From Streptomyces liangshanensis (GTDB taxonomy: Bacteria; Actinomycetota; Actinomycetes; Streptomycetales; Streptomycetaceae), in NCBI RefSeq assembly GCF_011694815.1, contig NZ_CP050177.1:5372001-5436000 (forward strand): 64,000 bases of DNA, written 5' to 3'. How positions within the stretch are numbered: the first letter of the stretch is position 1; each line of letters starts with the position of its first letter. Positions 28,024 through 38,679 of the stretch are shown here, one piece after another. The notes under the pieces were generated by a model, which was not told the DNA's origin, searched no databases, and saw nothing but the letters and a program-made list of their open reading frames with translations. The position numbers were made by a program, and so were the translations under genes.

Positions 28024-29055
28024 ATGGGGAACAACATGTCGTTCATCGGCCGTGACATGGCTGTCGACCTCGGGACCGCCAACACGCTGGTGTACGTCAG
28101 AGGCCGGGGGATCGTCCTCAACGAGCCGTCCGTCGTCGCCATCAACACCAACACGGGCGGCATTCTCGCGGTCGGCGCCGAAGCGAAGAAGATGATCGGC
28201 CGGACGCCGGGCAACATCGTTGCCGTCCGGCCACTGAAGGACGGTGTCATCGCCGACTTCGAGATCACCGAGCGCATGCTGCGGTACTTCATCCTGAAGA
28301 TCCACAAGCGCCGCTATCTGGCCCGCCCGCGCGTGGTCGTCTGTGTGCCCTCGGGCATCACGGGCGTCGAGCGCCGTGCGGTCATCGAGGCATCCACCCA
28401 GGCGGGCGCACGCCAGGTGCACATCATCGAAGAGCCGATGGCCGCGGCCATCGGCTCCGGACTCCCTGTCCATGAAGCCACGGGCAACATGGTCGTCGAC
28501 ATCGGCGGTGGCACCACAGAGGTCGCCGTCATCTCGCTCGGCGGGATCGTCACAGCGCAGTCCATCCGGGTCGCCGGGGACGAGCTGGACAACGCGATCA
28601 TCCAGCACATCAAGAAGGAGTACTCCCTCCTCCTCGGTGAGCGGACCGCCGAGAGCATCAAGATCACCATCGGTTCCGCGTACGACCTCGACAAGGACGA
28701 GCACACCGAGATCCGCGGCCGGGACCTCGTCTCCGGGCTTCCGAAGACCGTGGTCATCTCCGCGGCCGAGGTGCGCAAGGCCATCGAGGAACCGGTCAAC
28801 GCGATCGTCGACGCCGTGAAGACGACGCTCGACAAGTGCCCGCCCGAGCTGTCGGGCGATGTGATGGACCGTGGGATCGTGCTCACCGGCGGCGGCGCCC
28901 TGCTGCGCGGCCTCGACGAGCGGCTCCGCCGGGAGACCGGCATGCCGATCCACATCGCGGAGAACCCGCTGGACTCCGTCGCGCTCGGATCCGGCAAGTG
29001 CGTCGAGGAGTTCGAGGCGCTCCAGCAGGTCCTGGACGCCCAGCCGCGCCGCTGA
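28024..29055 (+). CDS. mreB: rod shape-determining protein MreB (actin homologue)
   Basis: 343 aa. Phosphate-binding loops [15 protein letters not shown] (about 15-29) and [18 protein letters not shown] (about 158-175) and the adenosine motif [15 protein letters not shown] (about 284-298) identify the actin fold. In Streptomyces MreB is not required for vegetative polar growth but helps form thick, resistant spore walls. The start may instead be ATG 28036 (MSFIGRDM), which has GGGGA upstream. It is followed by a hairpin and 15-bp repeats before mreC. Confidence 0.96.
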   Translation: MGNNMSFIGRDMAVDLGTANTLVYVRGRGIVLNEPSVVAINTNTGGILAVGAEAKKMIGRTPGNIVAVRPLKDGVIADFEITERMLRYFILKIHKRRYLARPRVVVCVPSGITGVERRAVIEASTQAGARQVHIIEEPMAAAIGSGLPVHEATGNMVVDIGGGTTEVAVISLGGIVTAQSIRVAGDELDNAIIQHIKKEYSLLLGERTAESIKITIGSAYDLDKDEHTEIRGRDLVSGLPKTVVISAAEVRKAIEEPVNAIVDAVKTTLDKCPPELSGDVMDRGIVLTGGGALLRGLDERLRRETGMPIHIAENPLDSVALGSGKCVEEFEALQQVLDAQPRR

Positions 29056-29081
29056 ACACACCGCGCCGGACCACACGCGTC

Positions 29082-29108
29082 CCCCCGGACCCCTCGCGGG
29101 TCCGGGGG
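29082..29108. terminator. hairpin between mreB and mreC (terminator or attenuator)
   Basis: Perfect 11-bp stem (29082-29092 with 29098-29108), 5-nt loop, 27 bp after the mreB stop codon. It could uncouple mreB from mreCD-mrdA-rodA. Confidence 0.7.
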
Positions 29109-29157
29109 TTCACGTGGCGGGGGGCCCGCTTCCCCCCGCACGGCGGATCGTTGACCT

Positions 29158-29202
29158 ACAGGCACCACGACCACAGGCACGACGACTACAGGCACAACCA
29201 TT
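29158..29202. repeat. 15-bp imperfect tandem repeat, three copies
   Basis: Units at 29158, 29173 and 29188 each begin ACAGGCAC. They directly follow a TTGACC hexamer (29151-29156) and lie between mreB and mreC. Confidence 0.75.
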
Positions 29203-29229
29203 CCTACGAGGAAGGCACGGCCGCCGCAC

Positions 29230-30183
29230 GTGAGGGACACAAAGGAGAGCCGGCTGCTCCTGGTGCTGCTGATCGCCATCGCGTTCGCACTGATCACGGT
29301 GGACATCCGCGGGGGTGAGGATTCCCCGGTCGACGGCGCGCGGCAGGCAGCCGCCTCCGTCTTCGGTCCCGTCGAGAACGGCGTCGCCTCCGCGGTCGAC
29401 CCGGTCGGCAACGCCATCGGAGCCGTACGGGACTCCGGCGAGCGCCACGACCGCATCGCCGCGCTCCAGCAGGAGAACACCGCACTGAAGCAGAAGCTCG
29501 GCAGCGACGACCGCAACCGCAGCCGCGTGCGCGAGCTGGACAGCATGCTCAAGAAGGCCGGCACCGGGCAGTACGGCATCAAGGGCGCCGAGGTCATCGC
29601 CATAGGAGCGGCCCAGGGCTTCTCCTGGACCGTCACCATCGACGCCGGGGCCGACGACGGCATCCGGCGCGACATGACCGTACTCAACGGCGACGGACTG
29701 GTCGGCCGCGTCACCACCGTCGGCCCCGGCACCGCGACCGTACTGCTCGCCAACGACCCGGACTTCACCGTCGGCACCCGGATGGAGAAGACCGACGAGC
29801 TGGGCTTCGCCACCGGGCAGGGCGACCGCCCGCTCGCCGTCCAGCTGCTCAACGGCAAGGCCAAGGTCAGGACGGGCGACCGGCTGGTGACCTTCGGCTC
29901 CAGCAAGGACAAGCCCTTCGTGCCCGGCGTCCCGGTCGGCACGGTCGTGCGCGTGGACCCGTCCGGCGGGGACCTCACCCGGACCGTGTACGTACGCCCG
30001 TTCGTCGGCTTCACCAAGCTCGACATCGTCGGTGTTGTCGTCCAGGCGCCCAGGGAGGACCCGCGGGACACCGTCCTGCCGGCCAAGCCGAAGCCCACCC
30101 CCACACCCACCGTCACCGTCACGGTCACCCCGTCGCCGACCGCCGGCGCCGACGTGGGTCAGATTGTTGACGAGCAGAGGTAG
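29230..30183 (+). CDS. mreC: rod shape-determining protein MreC
   Basis: 317 aa. A short cytoplasmic N-terminus is followed by one transmembrane helix (residues about 8-24, RLLLVLLIAIAFALITV), a coiled coil at about 70-95 (RIAALQQENTALKQKLG), then the periplasm-side beta domains with GFSWTVTIDAG and VGRVTTVGPGTATVLL. It scaffolds MreB to the wall synthases. The C-terminal 35 residues are a Pro/Thr/Val tail (PKPTPTPTVTVTVTPSPT) typical of actinobacteria. GTG 29230 has a weak upstream site. mreD begins 11 bp later. Confidence 0.95.
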   Translation: MRDTKESRLLLVLLIAIAFALITVDIRGGEDSPVDGARQAAASVFGPVENGVASAVDPVGNAIGAVRDSGERHDRIAALQQENTALKQKLGSDDRNRSRVRELDSMLKKAGTGQYGIKGAEVIAIGAAQGFSWTVTIDAGADDGIRRDMTVLNGDGLVGRVTTVGPGTATVLLANDPDFTVGTRMEKTDELGFATGQGDRPLAVQLLNGKAKVRTGDRLVTFGSSKDKPFVPGVPVGTVVRVDPSGGDLTRTVYVRPFVGFTKLDIVGVVVQAPREDPRDTVLPAKPKPTPTPTVTVTVTPSPTAGADVGQIVDEQR

Positions 30184-30194
30184 AGCTGATCCCC

Positions 30195-30866
30195 ATGCGC
30201 TTCAACCGGATGCTGCTCTCGGCCACGCTGGTCGTGGTAGCCCTGGTCATCCAGGTGACCGTCCTCGCCCGGCTCCAGCTTCCCGGCGCCGTCCCCGACC
30301 TGATGCTCCTCGTCGTGCTCGCCCTGGCGTTCGTGTACGGGCATGTCGGCGGCGCCCTCATCGGCTTCTTCGCGGGCCTGCTCGCGGACCTCGCCCCGCC
30401 CGCCGACCACGCCGCGGGACGCTACGCCCTGGTGCTCTGCGTCATCGGCTACCTGGCGGGCCTCGCCCGTCCCGAGAACGGCCAGATCAGGTCGGCGCTC
30501 GGCCCGATGGCCGTGGTCGTCGGCGCGGCCGTCGGCTCGACGCTGCTGTACGCGGGCGTCGGCGCCCTCGTCGGTGACACCGCGGCCCGCCATGTGGGCC
30601 TCGTCAGCCTGCTGTTCACCGCGGCCGTCTACGACCTGCTGCTCGCGCCGTTCACCGTCCCGTTCATCATGTGGCTGGCCAGACGCGCCGACAACGACCC
30701 CCTCTCCGAACCGCAGGGCAGCGGCGGTGGCGGCGACGTCGCGGCCGGCTGGCTCGCCACCGGCACGGGTCTGCGGATCGGCAGCCAGCGCGGCGGGCTG
30801 CGGGTCAAGGCCGCCCGCAACCGCGCCGCCCGGGCGGGCCGTATCAAGGGGGTGAAACGCCTGTGA
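30195..30866 (+). CDS. mreD: rod shape-determining protein MreD
   Basis: 223 aa with five to six membrane segments over residues 5-165 (e.g. LLSATLVVVALVIQVTVLARLQLPG, VPDLMLLVVLALAFVYGHVGGALIGFFAGLLADL). The basic C-terminal tail of about 55 residues (GLRVKAARNRAARAGRIKGVKRL) is an extension relative to E. coli MreD. Member of the elongasome membrane complex. Its TGA overlaps the GTG of mrdA (GTGA, 30863-30866), indicating translational coupling. Confidence 0.92.
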   Translation: MRFNRMLLSATLVVVALVIQVTVLARLQLPGAVPDLMLLVVLALAFVYGHVGGALIGFFAGLLADLAPPADHAAGRYALVLCVIGYLAGLARPENGQIRSALGPMAVVVGAAVGSTLLYAGVGALVGDTAARHVGLVSLLFTAAVYDLLLAPFTVPFIMWLARRADNDPLSEPQGSGGGGDVAAGWLATGTGLRIGSQRGGLRVKAARNRAARAGRIKGVKRL

Positions 30867-33034
30867 GCAACATCCCGGAGACGGGCAGGACCCCCCGCGT
30901 CAAGATCCGGCTGATCGTGATCCAGGTGCTCGTCTTCTCCCTGCTGCTCACGCTCGGTGGCCGTCTCTGGTACCTCCAGGTGCGCAACGGCCGCGAGTAC
31001 ACGGACGAGGCGAAGAACAACCACGTCCAGCAGGTCGTCCAGCCGGCCGTCCGGGGCTCGATCCTGGACACGCGCGGGGTGCCGCTCGCGGACAACGAGA
31101 CCCGGTTGGTCGTCTCGGCCAGCCGTACCGAACTGATGAAGATGCCCGACGACGGCAAGGCCGTCCTGGCCCGGCTCGCGGACGTCCTCGGGGTCAAACC
31201 CAAGGAAGTGACCGACAAGGTCCGGCTGTGCGACGCGAAGACGCCGCAGCCCTGTTGGAACGGCTCGCCGTACCAGCCCATCCCGGTGACCGACGAGGCC
31301 ACCACGCAGCAGGCCCTCCAGATCCGTGAGCGCACCGAGGACTTCCCCGGCATCACCGCCGAGCCCACGGCCGTCCGCCGCTACGCCGCGCCGGGTCTCG
31401 CCAACACCTCGCAGGTGCTCGGCTACCTCTCGCCGGTCACCGACGAGGAGATCACCGAGGCGCAGGACACCAGCTCGCCGTACCTGCGCTCGGACCAGGT
31501 GGGCCGCTCGGGCCTGGAGCGCACGTACGACCGGGAGTTGCGCGGCAAGGCGGGCGTGACCCGCTACGAGGTCGACAACCTGGGCCGGGTCATCGGGCAG
31601 GCCCGGAGCGACGAGGCGCGGCCCGGCGCGAACGTGGTCACGTCGATCGACGCGCGGGTGCAGGCCGTCGCCGAGTACGAACTCCACAACGCGATGAAGA
31701 TCGCCCGCAAGGAGATCGACCGCAACACGAGCGTGCACTACAAGGCGGACTCCGGCGCCGTCGTGGTGATGGAGGCGAAGACCGGCCGGGTGGTGGCGAT
31801 GGCCTCGCAGCCGACGTACGACCCGAACGCGTGGGTCGGCGGCATCTCCGCGAAGGACTACGCGAAGCTGACCGGCAAGAAGTCCAACTTCCCGCTGCTG
31901 AACCGGGCGATCCAGGGCCAGGCGGCCCCCGGGTCCATCTTCAAGGTCATCTCCTCGACGGCGGCCGTCAACGCCGGGTACGAGTTCAACGGCAGCTACC
32001 CGTGCCCGAGTTCGTACTCCGTCGGTGGGCAGGTCTTCAAGAACTTCGAGTCCCAGGGCTACGGCAGCATCACCATCGGCAAGGCCCTGGAGGTCTCCTG
32101 CGACACCGTCTACTACGGGATCGCGCACAAGGAGTGGCAGAAGGACGGCGGGATGACGCCGAAGAAGCACCCCGGCGACTGGTTCTACAAGACGGCCCAC
32201 CAGTTCGGCCTGGGCAAGGAGACCGGCATCGACCTCCCCAACGAGGTCTCCGGCCGGGTCCCGGACCGGCAGTGGAAGAAGAACTTCTGGAAGGCCAACA
32301 AGGCCGCCTGGTGCAAGCAGGGCAAGAAGGGCGGCACGTACGTCGAGCAGATCGCGTACGAAGGCTGCCTCGAAGGCGACCGGATGCGCGCCGGTGACTC
32401 CGTCAACTACTCGATCGGGCAGGGCGACACGCTCGTCACCCCGATCCAGATGGCGACGATCTACTCGGCGATCTCCAACGGAGGGACGCTCTTCAACCCC
32501 ACCGTCGGCAAGGCGATCATCAGCGCCGACGGCAGGCGGGTCGAGGAGATCGCGCCCAAGGACCACGGCAGGCTCCCGTTCGACCAGAAGACCCGGGACG
32601 AGATCGACGAGGCGCTGGCGGGCGTCGCCACCCGCGGTTCCGCCGCGTGGCGCTTCGGCGGCTGGCCGCAGAAGCAGATCCCGATGCACGCCAAGACCGG
32701 TACGGCGGAGGTCTACGGCAAGCAGACGACCTCGTGGTTCGCGTCGTACACGAAGGACTACACGATCGTCATGACGATCTCCCAGGGTGGTACGGGATCC
32801 GGCGCCTCCGGTCCCGCCGTCCGGAAGATCTACGAGGCGATGTACGGGCTGGACGCGAAGGGCAAGCAGAACATGAAGAAGGCCCTGATGCCGGTGCCCG
32901 CCACCGCGCTGCCGAGGATCGGGCCCGACGGTTCGATCGACGCCCCGAAGGTCAGGCCGTACATGCCGCCGAAGCCCGAGGCCGACACCCAGGTGGTCGC
33001 CGGCGCGGCGGCCCCGCACGTCCGGAGGGACTGA
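30863..33034 (+). CDS. mrdA: penicillin-binding protein 2 (class B transpeptidase)
   Basis: 723 aa. N-terminal transmembrane anchor at about 15-35, dimerisation/pedestal domain, then the transpeptidase domain with S358-x-x-K361 (APGSIFKV), S513-V-N515 (GDSVNYSIGQGD) and K611-T-G613 (HAKTGTAE). It cross-links peptidoglycan with its glycosyltransferase partner RodA, encoded 4 bp downstream. The C-terminal 60 residues are Pro-rich and poorly conserved. GTG 30863 is chosen because of the mreD overlap. Confidence 0.96.
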   Translation: MSNIPETGRTPRVKIRLIVIQVLVFSLLLTLGGRLWYLQVRNGREYTDEAKNNHVQQVVQPAVRGSILDTRGVPLADNETRLVVSASRTELMKMPDDGKAVLARLADVLGVKPKEVTDKVRLCDAKTPQPCWNGSPYQPIPVTDEATTQQALQIRERTEDFPGITAEPTAVRRYAAPGLANTSQVLGYLSPVTDEEITEAQDTSSPYLRSDQVGRSGLERTYDRELRGKAGVTRYEVDNLGRVIGQARSDEARPGANVVTSIDARVQAVAEYELHNAMKIARKEIDRNTSVHYKADSGAVVVMEAKTGRVVAMASQPTYDPNAWVGGISAKDYAKLTGKKSNFPLLNRAIQGQAAPGSIFKVISSTAAVNAGYEFNGSYPCPSSYSVGGQVFKNFESQGYGSITIGKALEVSCDTVYYGIAHKEWQKDGGMTPKKHPGDWFYKTAHQFGLGKETGIDLPNEVSGRVPDRQWKKNFWKANKAAWCKQGKKGGTYVEQIAYEGCLEGDRMRAGDSVNYSIGQGDTLVTPIQMATIYSAISNGGTLFNPTVGKAIISADGRRVEEIAPKDHGRLPFDQKTRDEIDEALAGVATRGSAAWRFGGWPQKQIPMHAKTGTAEVYGKQTTSWFASYTKDYTIVMTISQGGTGSGASGPAVRKIYEAMYGLDAKGKQNMKKALMPVPATALPRIGPDGSIDAPKVRPYMPPKPEADTQVVAGAAAPHVRRD

Positions 33035-33037
33035 GCC

Positions 33038-34237
33038 ATGGCCGGTACAAGTGGCTTCTCGGTCTCCGGGTACGGCCCGGAACGGAGCACGTGGGCGCGG
33101 CTCGCGGCCCGTGACTCGCTCGCGCGGCGGCTGGACTGGCCGCTGCTGTTCTCGGCGATCGCCCTGTCCCTGCTGGGCTCCCTGCTGGTCTGGTCGGCGA
33201 CCAGGAACCGTACGGTCCTGAACCACGGCGACCCGTACTACTTCCTCTTCCGGCACCTGCTGAACACCGGCATAGGGTTCGCCCTCATGATCGCCACGAT
33301 CTGGCTGGGCCACCGCACCCTGCGGGGCGCCGTCCCGGTGCTCTACGGCCTGTCGGTCCTGCTGGTGATACTGGTCCTCACCCCGCTCGGCGCGACCATC
33401 AACGGCGCCCACGCGTGGATCGTCATCGGCGGCGGCTTCTCGCTCCAGCCGTCGGAGTTCGTGAAGATCACGATCATTCTGGGCATGGCGATGATGCTGG
33501 CGGCCCGGGTCGACGCGGGCGACCAGCTGCATCCCGACCACCGCACGGTCGCCAAGGCGCTGGGCCTCGCCGTCGTCCCGATGGCGATCGTCATGCTGAT
33601 GCCGGACCTCGGGTCGGTCATGGTCATGGCCGTCATCGTGCTCGGTGTCCTGCTCGCGTCCGGCGCGTCCAACCGCTGGGTGTTCGGCCTGGTCGGGGCG
33701 GGGGTCGTCGGCGCGATCGCGGTCGCCGCGCTCGGGGTGCTCGACGAGTACCAGATCAACCGCTTCGCGGCCTTCGCCAACCCGGAGCTGGACCCGGCCG
33801 GCGTCGGCTACAACACCAACCAGGCGCGCATCGCCATCGGTTCGGGCGGGCTGACCGGGACGGGGCTCTTCAAGGGCTCGCAGACCACCGGGCAGTTCGT
33901 GCCCGAGCAGCAGACGGACTTCGTCTTCACCGTCGCCGGCGAGGAACTGGGCTTCGTGGGGGCCGGGCTGATCCTCCTGCTGCTGGGCGTGGTGCTGTGG
34001 CGCGCGTGCCGCATCGCCCGCGAGACGACCGAGCTGTACGGGACGGTCGTGGCGGCCGGGATCATCGCGTGGTTCGCGTTCCAGTCGTTCGAGAACATCG
34101 GGATGACGCTCGGGATCATGCCGGTGGCGGGGCTGCCGCTGCCGTTCGTGTCGTACGGAGGCACGTCGATGTTCGCGGTGTGGATCGCGGTGGGGCTGCT
34201 CCAGTCGATCCGCGTCCAGAGACCCATGAGCGCGTAG
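33038..34237 (+). CDS. rodA: RodA, SEDS-family peptidoglycan glycosyltransferase
   Basis: 399 aa with about ten transmembrane helices. SEDS landmarks: GAHAWIVIGGGFSLQPSEFVKI (about 122-143), the loop after ASGASNRWVF, QQTDFVFTVAGEELGFVGAG (about 290-309) and GLPLPFVSYGGTSM (near 370). It polymerises lipid II into glycan strands with PBP2; in S. coelicolor the gene is also called sfr. The start ATG 33038 is 3 bp after the mrdA stop, so it is translationally coupled. A terminator follows. Confidence 0.96.
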   Translation: MAGTSGFSVSGYGPERSTWARLAARDSLARRLDWPLLFSAIALSLLGSLLVWSATRNRTVLNHGDPYYFLFRHLLNTGIGFALMIATIWLGHRTLRGAVPVLYGLSVLLVILVLTPLGATINGAHAWIVIGGGFSLQPSEFVKITIILGMAMMLAARVDAGDQLHPDHRTVAKALGLAVVPMAIVMLMPDLGSVMVMAVIVLGVLLASGASNRWVFGLVGAGVVGAIAVAALGVLDEYQINRFAAFANPELDPAGVGYNTNQARIAIGSGGLTGTGLFKGSQTTGQFVPEQQTDFVFTVAGEELGFVGAGLILLLLGVVLWRACRIARETTELYGTVVAAGIIAWFAFQSFENIGMTLGIMPVAGLPLPFVSYGGTSMFAVWIAVGLLQSIRVQRPMSA

Positions 34238-34255
34238 GGGAACGTGCGGGAGGGC

Positions 34256-34286
34256 GCCGGACGGGCATTTTTCGAGCCCGTCCGGC
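34256..34286. terminator. terminator hairpin after rodA
   Basis: Perfect 11-bp stem (34256-34266 with 34276-34286) whose loop contains a T run; it closes the mre-mrdA-rodA unit. Confidence 0.85.
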
Positions 34287-34320
34287 GATTGAGGGCGCTT
34301 TTGGGGGATAGGTACCTTCT

Positions 34321-35871
34321 ATGGCGGACACAAAGCGCGAGATCGAACGCAAGTACGAACTCCCTGTGCGTGCCGGTGGCGGTGCGGACGCCCGGCCCAC
34401 CCTGCCGGACCTGACCCGGGTCCCCGGCGTCTCGTCCCTCTTCGACCAGGGCGTCGCGGAGCTCGACGCGGTCTACTACGACACCGCGGACCTGCGCCTC
34501 GCGGCGGACAAGCTCACCCTGCGCCGCAGGACCGGCGGCGCCGACGCGGGCTGGCACCTCAAGTTCCCGGTGTCCACGGGCATCCGCGACGAGATCCAGG
34601 CCCCCCTGGCCGACACCGTCCCCGACGAGCTGGCCGCCCTGCTCCGCTCCCGCCTGCGCGGCTCCGCCCTCATCCCCGTCGTCCGGCTGCGCTCCTCCCG
34701 CGAGGTCACCCACCTGCTGGACGCGGACGGCGCGCTGCTCGCCGAGGTCAGCGTCGACACCGTCCTCGCCGAACGCCTGACCGGGATGCCGGGCCGGGTC
34801 GCGGCCTGGGCCGAGGTCGAGGTGGAGCTCGCCGACGGCGGCGACCCCGCGATCCTGGACGCCGTCGAGAAGAAGCTCCGCAAGGGCGGGCTGCGGCCCG
34901 CCGCCGCGCCCTCCAAGCTCAGCAGGGCCCTCAAGGAGACCGCCCCCGAGGGCGCCGTGGACGGCTCCGCCCGGCATCCCGTCCCGGTCACCGCCGGGGA
35001 CCACGTCCTCGCGTACGTCAGGGCGCAGGCCGACGCGATCACCGCCCAGGACCCGGCCGTCCGCCGCGACCTGCCGGACGCCGTGCACCAGATGCGGGTC
35101 GCCACCCGCCGGATGCGCTCGGCGTTCCGTACGTACCGCAAGATCCTCGACCGGTCCGTCACCGACCCGATCGCCGACGAGCTGAAGTGGCTGGCGGGCG
35201 AGCTGGGCGTCGACCGCGACCACGAGGTCCTCGCCGAGCGCATCACCGCCCGGCTCGACGCGCTGCCCGGGACGCTGGTCCTCGGACCCGTGCGCGCCCG
35301 TGTCCAGATCTGGAACGCGGCGGGGAGCACCGACTCCCGCGGCGCGACCGTCGCCGTCCTGGACGGCGAGCGCTACCTCGCCCTGCTGCGGTCCGTCGAC
35401 GCGCTGCTCGCGGACCCGCCGCTGCGCAAGGGCGCGGACGTCCCGCCCGACCAGGCGCTGCCCAAGGCGATCCTCAAGGACTACGGCCGGCTGGCCGCCC
35501 GTATCGAGCACGCCCTGGCCCTGCGCCCCGGCGAGGAGCGGGACGTGGCGCTGCACGAGGCGAGGAAGGCGGCGAAGCGCGCGCGGTACGCGGGCGAGGC
35601 GGCGAAGCCGGTGCTGGGCCGGCCCGCCAAGCGGTTCGCCGACCGGATGAAGGCCGTGCAGACCGTGCTCGGCGACCACCAGGACAGCGTGGTGGCCCGC
35701 GAGGCCCTGCGCGCCCTCGCGGTCAAGGCGCACGCGGCCGGCGAGACGGCGTTCACCTGGGGACTCCTGTACGGCCAGGAGGAGGCGCAGGCCGAGCGGC
35801 GGGAGCGGGAGCTGCCCCGGGTGTGGGCGGAGGCCTCGGACCGGGAAGGGCGGGCGGCGCTGGCCGGCTGA
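34321..35871 (+). CDS. CYTH-CHAD domain protein (putative polyphosphate/triphosphate-binding)
   Basis: 516 aa in two parts. Residues 1-205 are a CYTH triphosphate tunnel domain with the ExExK signature (E7-I-E9-R-K11) and the strand LTLRRRTGG. Residues about 220-510 are a CHAD domain of paired helical bundles with conserved basic residues and His (AVHQMRVATRRMRSAFRTYRKIL; LHEARKAAKRARYAGEA; LGDHQDSVVAREAL). CHAD proteins bind inorganic polyphosphate; CYTH domains hydrolyse or bind triphosphates, so a polyphosphate-related role is likely. ATG 34321 is 83 bp after rodA, beyond its terminator. Confidence 0.9.
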   Translation: MADTKREIERKYELPVRAGGGADARPTLPDLTRVPGVSSLFDQGVAELDAVYYDTADLRLAADKLTLRRRTGGADAGWHLKFPVSTGIRDEIQAPLADTVPDELAALLRSRLRGSALIPVVRLRSSREVTHLLDADGALLAEVSVDTVLAERLTGMPGRVAAWAEVEVELADGGDPAILDAVEKKLRKGGLRPAAAPSKLSRALKETAPEGAVDGSARHPVPVTAGDHVLAYVRAQADAITAQDPAVRRDLPDAVHQMRVATRRMRSAFRTYRKILDRSVTDPIADELKWLAGELGVDRDHEVLAERITARLDALPGTLVLGPVRARVQIWNAAGSTDSRGATVAVLDGERYLALLRSVDALLADPPLRKGADVPPDQALPKAILKDYGRLAARIEHALALRPGEERDVALHEARKAAKRARYAGEAAKPVLGRPAKRFADRMKAVQTVLGDHQDSVVAREALRALAVKAHAAGETAFTWGLLYGQEEAQAERRERELPRVWAEASDREGRAALAG

Positions 35872-35926
35872 GCACCGGGGTAGTCTGGTGGGTCAATCCA
35901 GCCGGCCCACGAAAGAACCTTTCCTG

Positions 35927-37852
<1,926 letters not shown>

Positions 37853-37870
37853 GCGTAGCGACCTGGCACC

Positions 37871-37902
37871 AAGCCGCCTTTCCTGTGTGGGAAAGGCGGC
37901 TT
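37871..37902. terminator. terminator hairpin
   Basis: Perfect 13-bp stem (37871-37883 with 37890-37902), 6-nt loop, just after the radical SAM gene and before the accessory cassette. Confidence 0.85.
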
Positions 37903-37965
37903 CCTTGACCTTGCCCGCGGCAGCTCGGGAGCATTGAGGCCAGCCACCGAAACAAGGGGGAAGCC

Positions 37966-38181
37966 ATGGGCTTACCGCTGCGCAAATTGTCCGGGGATCC
38001 GGATTGCAAGAACGGGACCTGCCCGACCCTGTGGGCGACGGAGGACGGGAAAAGCTACGTGGTCCAGGGGTATGTCGAGACGGACCCCGAGCGGCTGGCG
38101 CAGCTCGACCTGCCCGAAGGGGAAAGCGCCGTGATCGTTCCGGCTGCCGTTCTTGAGGAATTCTTCCGTGCTCAGCGGTGA
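37966..38181 (+). CDS. 71-aa Cys-containing protein, first gene of accessory cassette (TTA codon)
   Basis: A small acidic protein beginning MGLPLRKLSGDPDCKNGTCPTLW, with a Cys pair (C-x4-C) and then a short beta-rich stretch (SYVVQGYVETDPE) and ESAVIVPAAVLEEFF. Similar small proteins are found beside DUF6879 and Scr1-type regulator genes in Streptomyces, in the place often taken by DUF397 proteins. Function unknown. ATG 37966 is preceded by AAGGGGGAA. Codon 3 is TTA (37972-37974), the rare Leu codon read by bldA tRNA. It overlaps the next gene by 14 bp. Confidence 0.78.
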   Translation: MGLPLRKLSGDPDCKNGTCPTLWATEDGKSYVVQGYVETDPERLAQLDLPEGESAVIVPAAVLEEFFRAQR

Positions 38182-38677
38182 GGACTTCGGTCGTCTCTTC
38201 GGTGCCTTCGAGCGGACGGCGTTCCGGCTGGAGACACTGGCCGAGTACGACGTGGAAGAGGAGCGGGACGAGATCGCGCGGTTCCTGGCGGGTGAGGACA
38301 TGGGGCCCGGGTGGGACGACAATCCGTGGGTACGTTCGATGACGGACAAGGGCAAGAGCGTGTCGCGTGTTCATGTCCTGCGCTCGCCTCTGACCGCTTA
38401 TCTGCGCTATGAACTGGCGGCTTACCCCGGGAACATCAGAGCAGGGGAGTCCGTCGGGATCATCGACCTGGCGGAGCAGGCGGTGGCCGGTCTGCCTGAT
38501 CACGACTTCTGGCTTTTCGACGACCGGGACGTGTACCGCATGCACTACACCCCTGCCGGCGCGTTCGTCGGCTGTGAACTCCTGCCTGCCGATCGACTCA
38601 CGGAGTACCGGGGGTACCGGACCCTGGCACTCGCCCACGCCGTACCGTTCGCGTCGTACTGGGAACGCCACAACTGA
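38168..38677 (+). CDS. DUF6879-like protein
   Basis: 169 aa, soluble, acidic, aromatic-rich: FGRLFGAFERTAFRLETLAEY near the start, WVRSMTDKGKSVSRVHVLRSPLTAYLRYEL in the middle, DFWLFDDRDVYRMHYTPAGAFVGCELL toward the end. This pattern matches the family called DUF6879, usually encoded beside Scr1/XRE regulators. The reader may treat it as a possible effector or partner of that regulator, which is inference. GTG 38168 is preferred over TTG 38153 because GAGGAA then sits about 8 bases upstream. The downstream gene begins 3 bp after its stop codon. Confidence 0.78.
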   Translation: MLSGEDFGRLFGAFERTAFRLETLAEYDVEEERDEIARFLAGEDMGPGWDDNPWVRSMTDKGKSVSRVHVLRSPLTAYLRYELAAYPGNIRAGESVGIIDLAEQAVAGLPDHDFWLFDDRDVYRMHYTPAGAFVGCELLPADRLTEYRGYRTLALAHAVPFASYWERHN

Positions 38678-38679
38678 CT

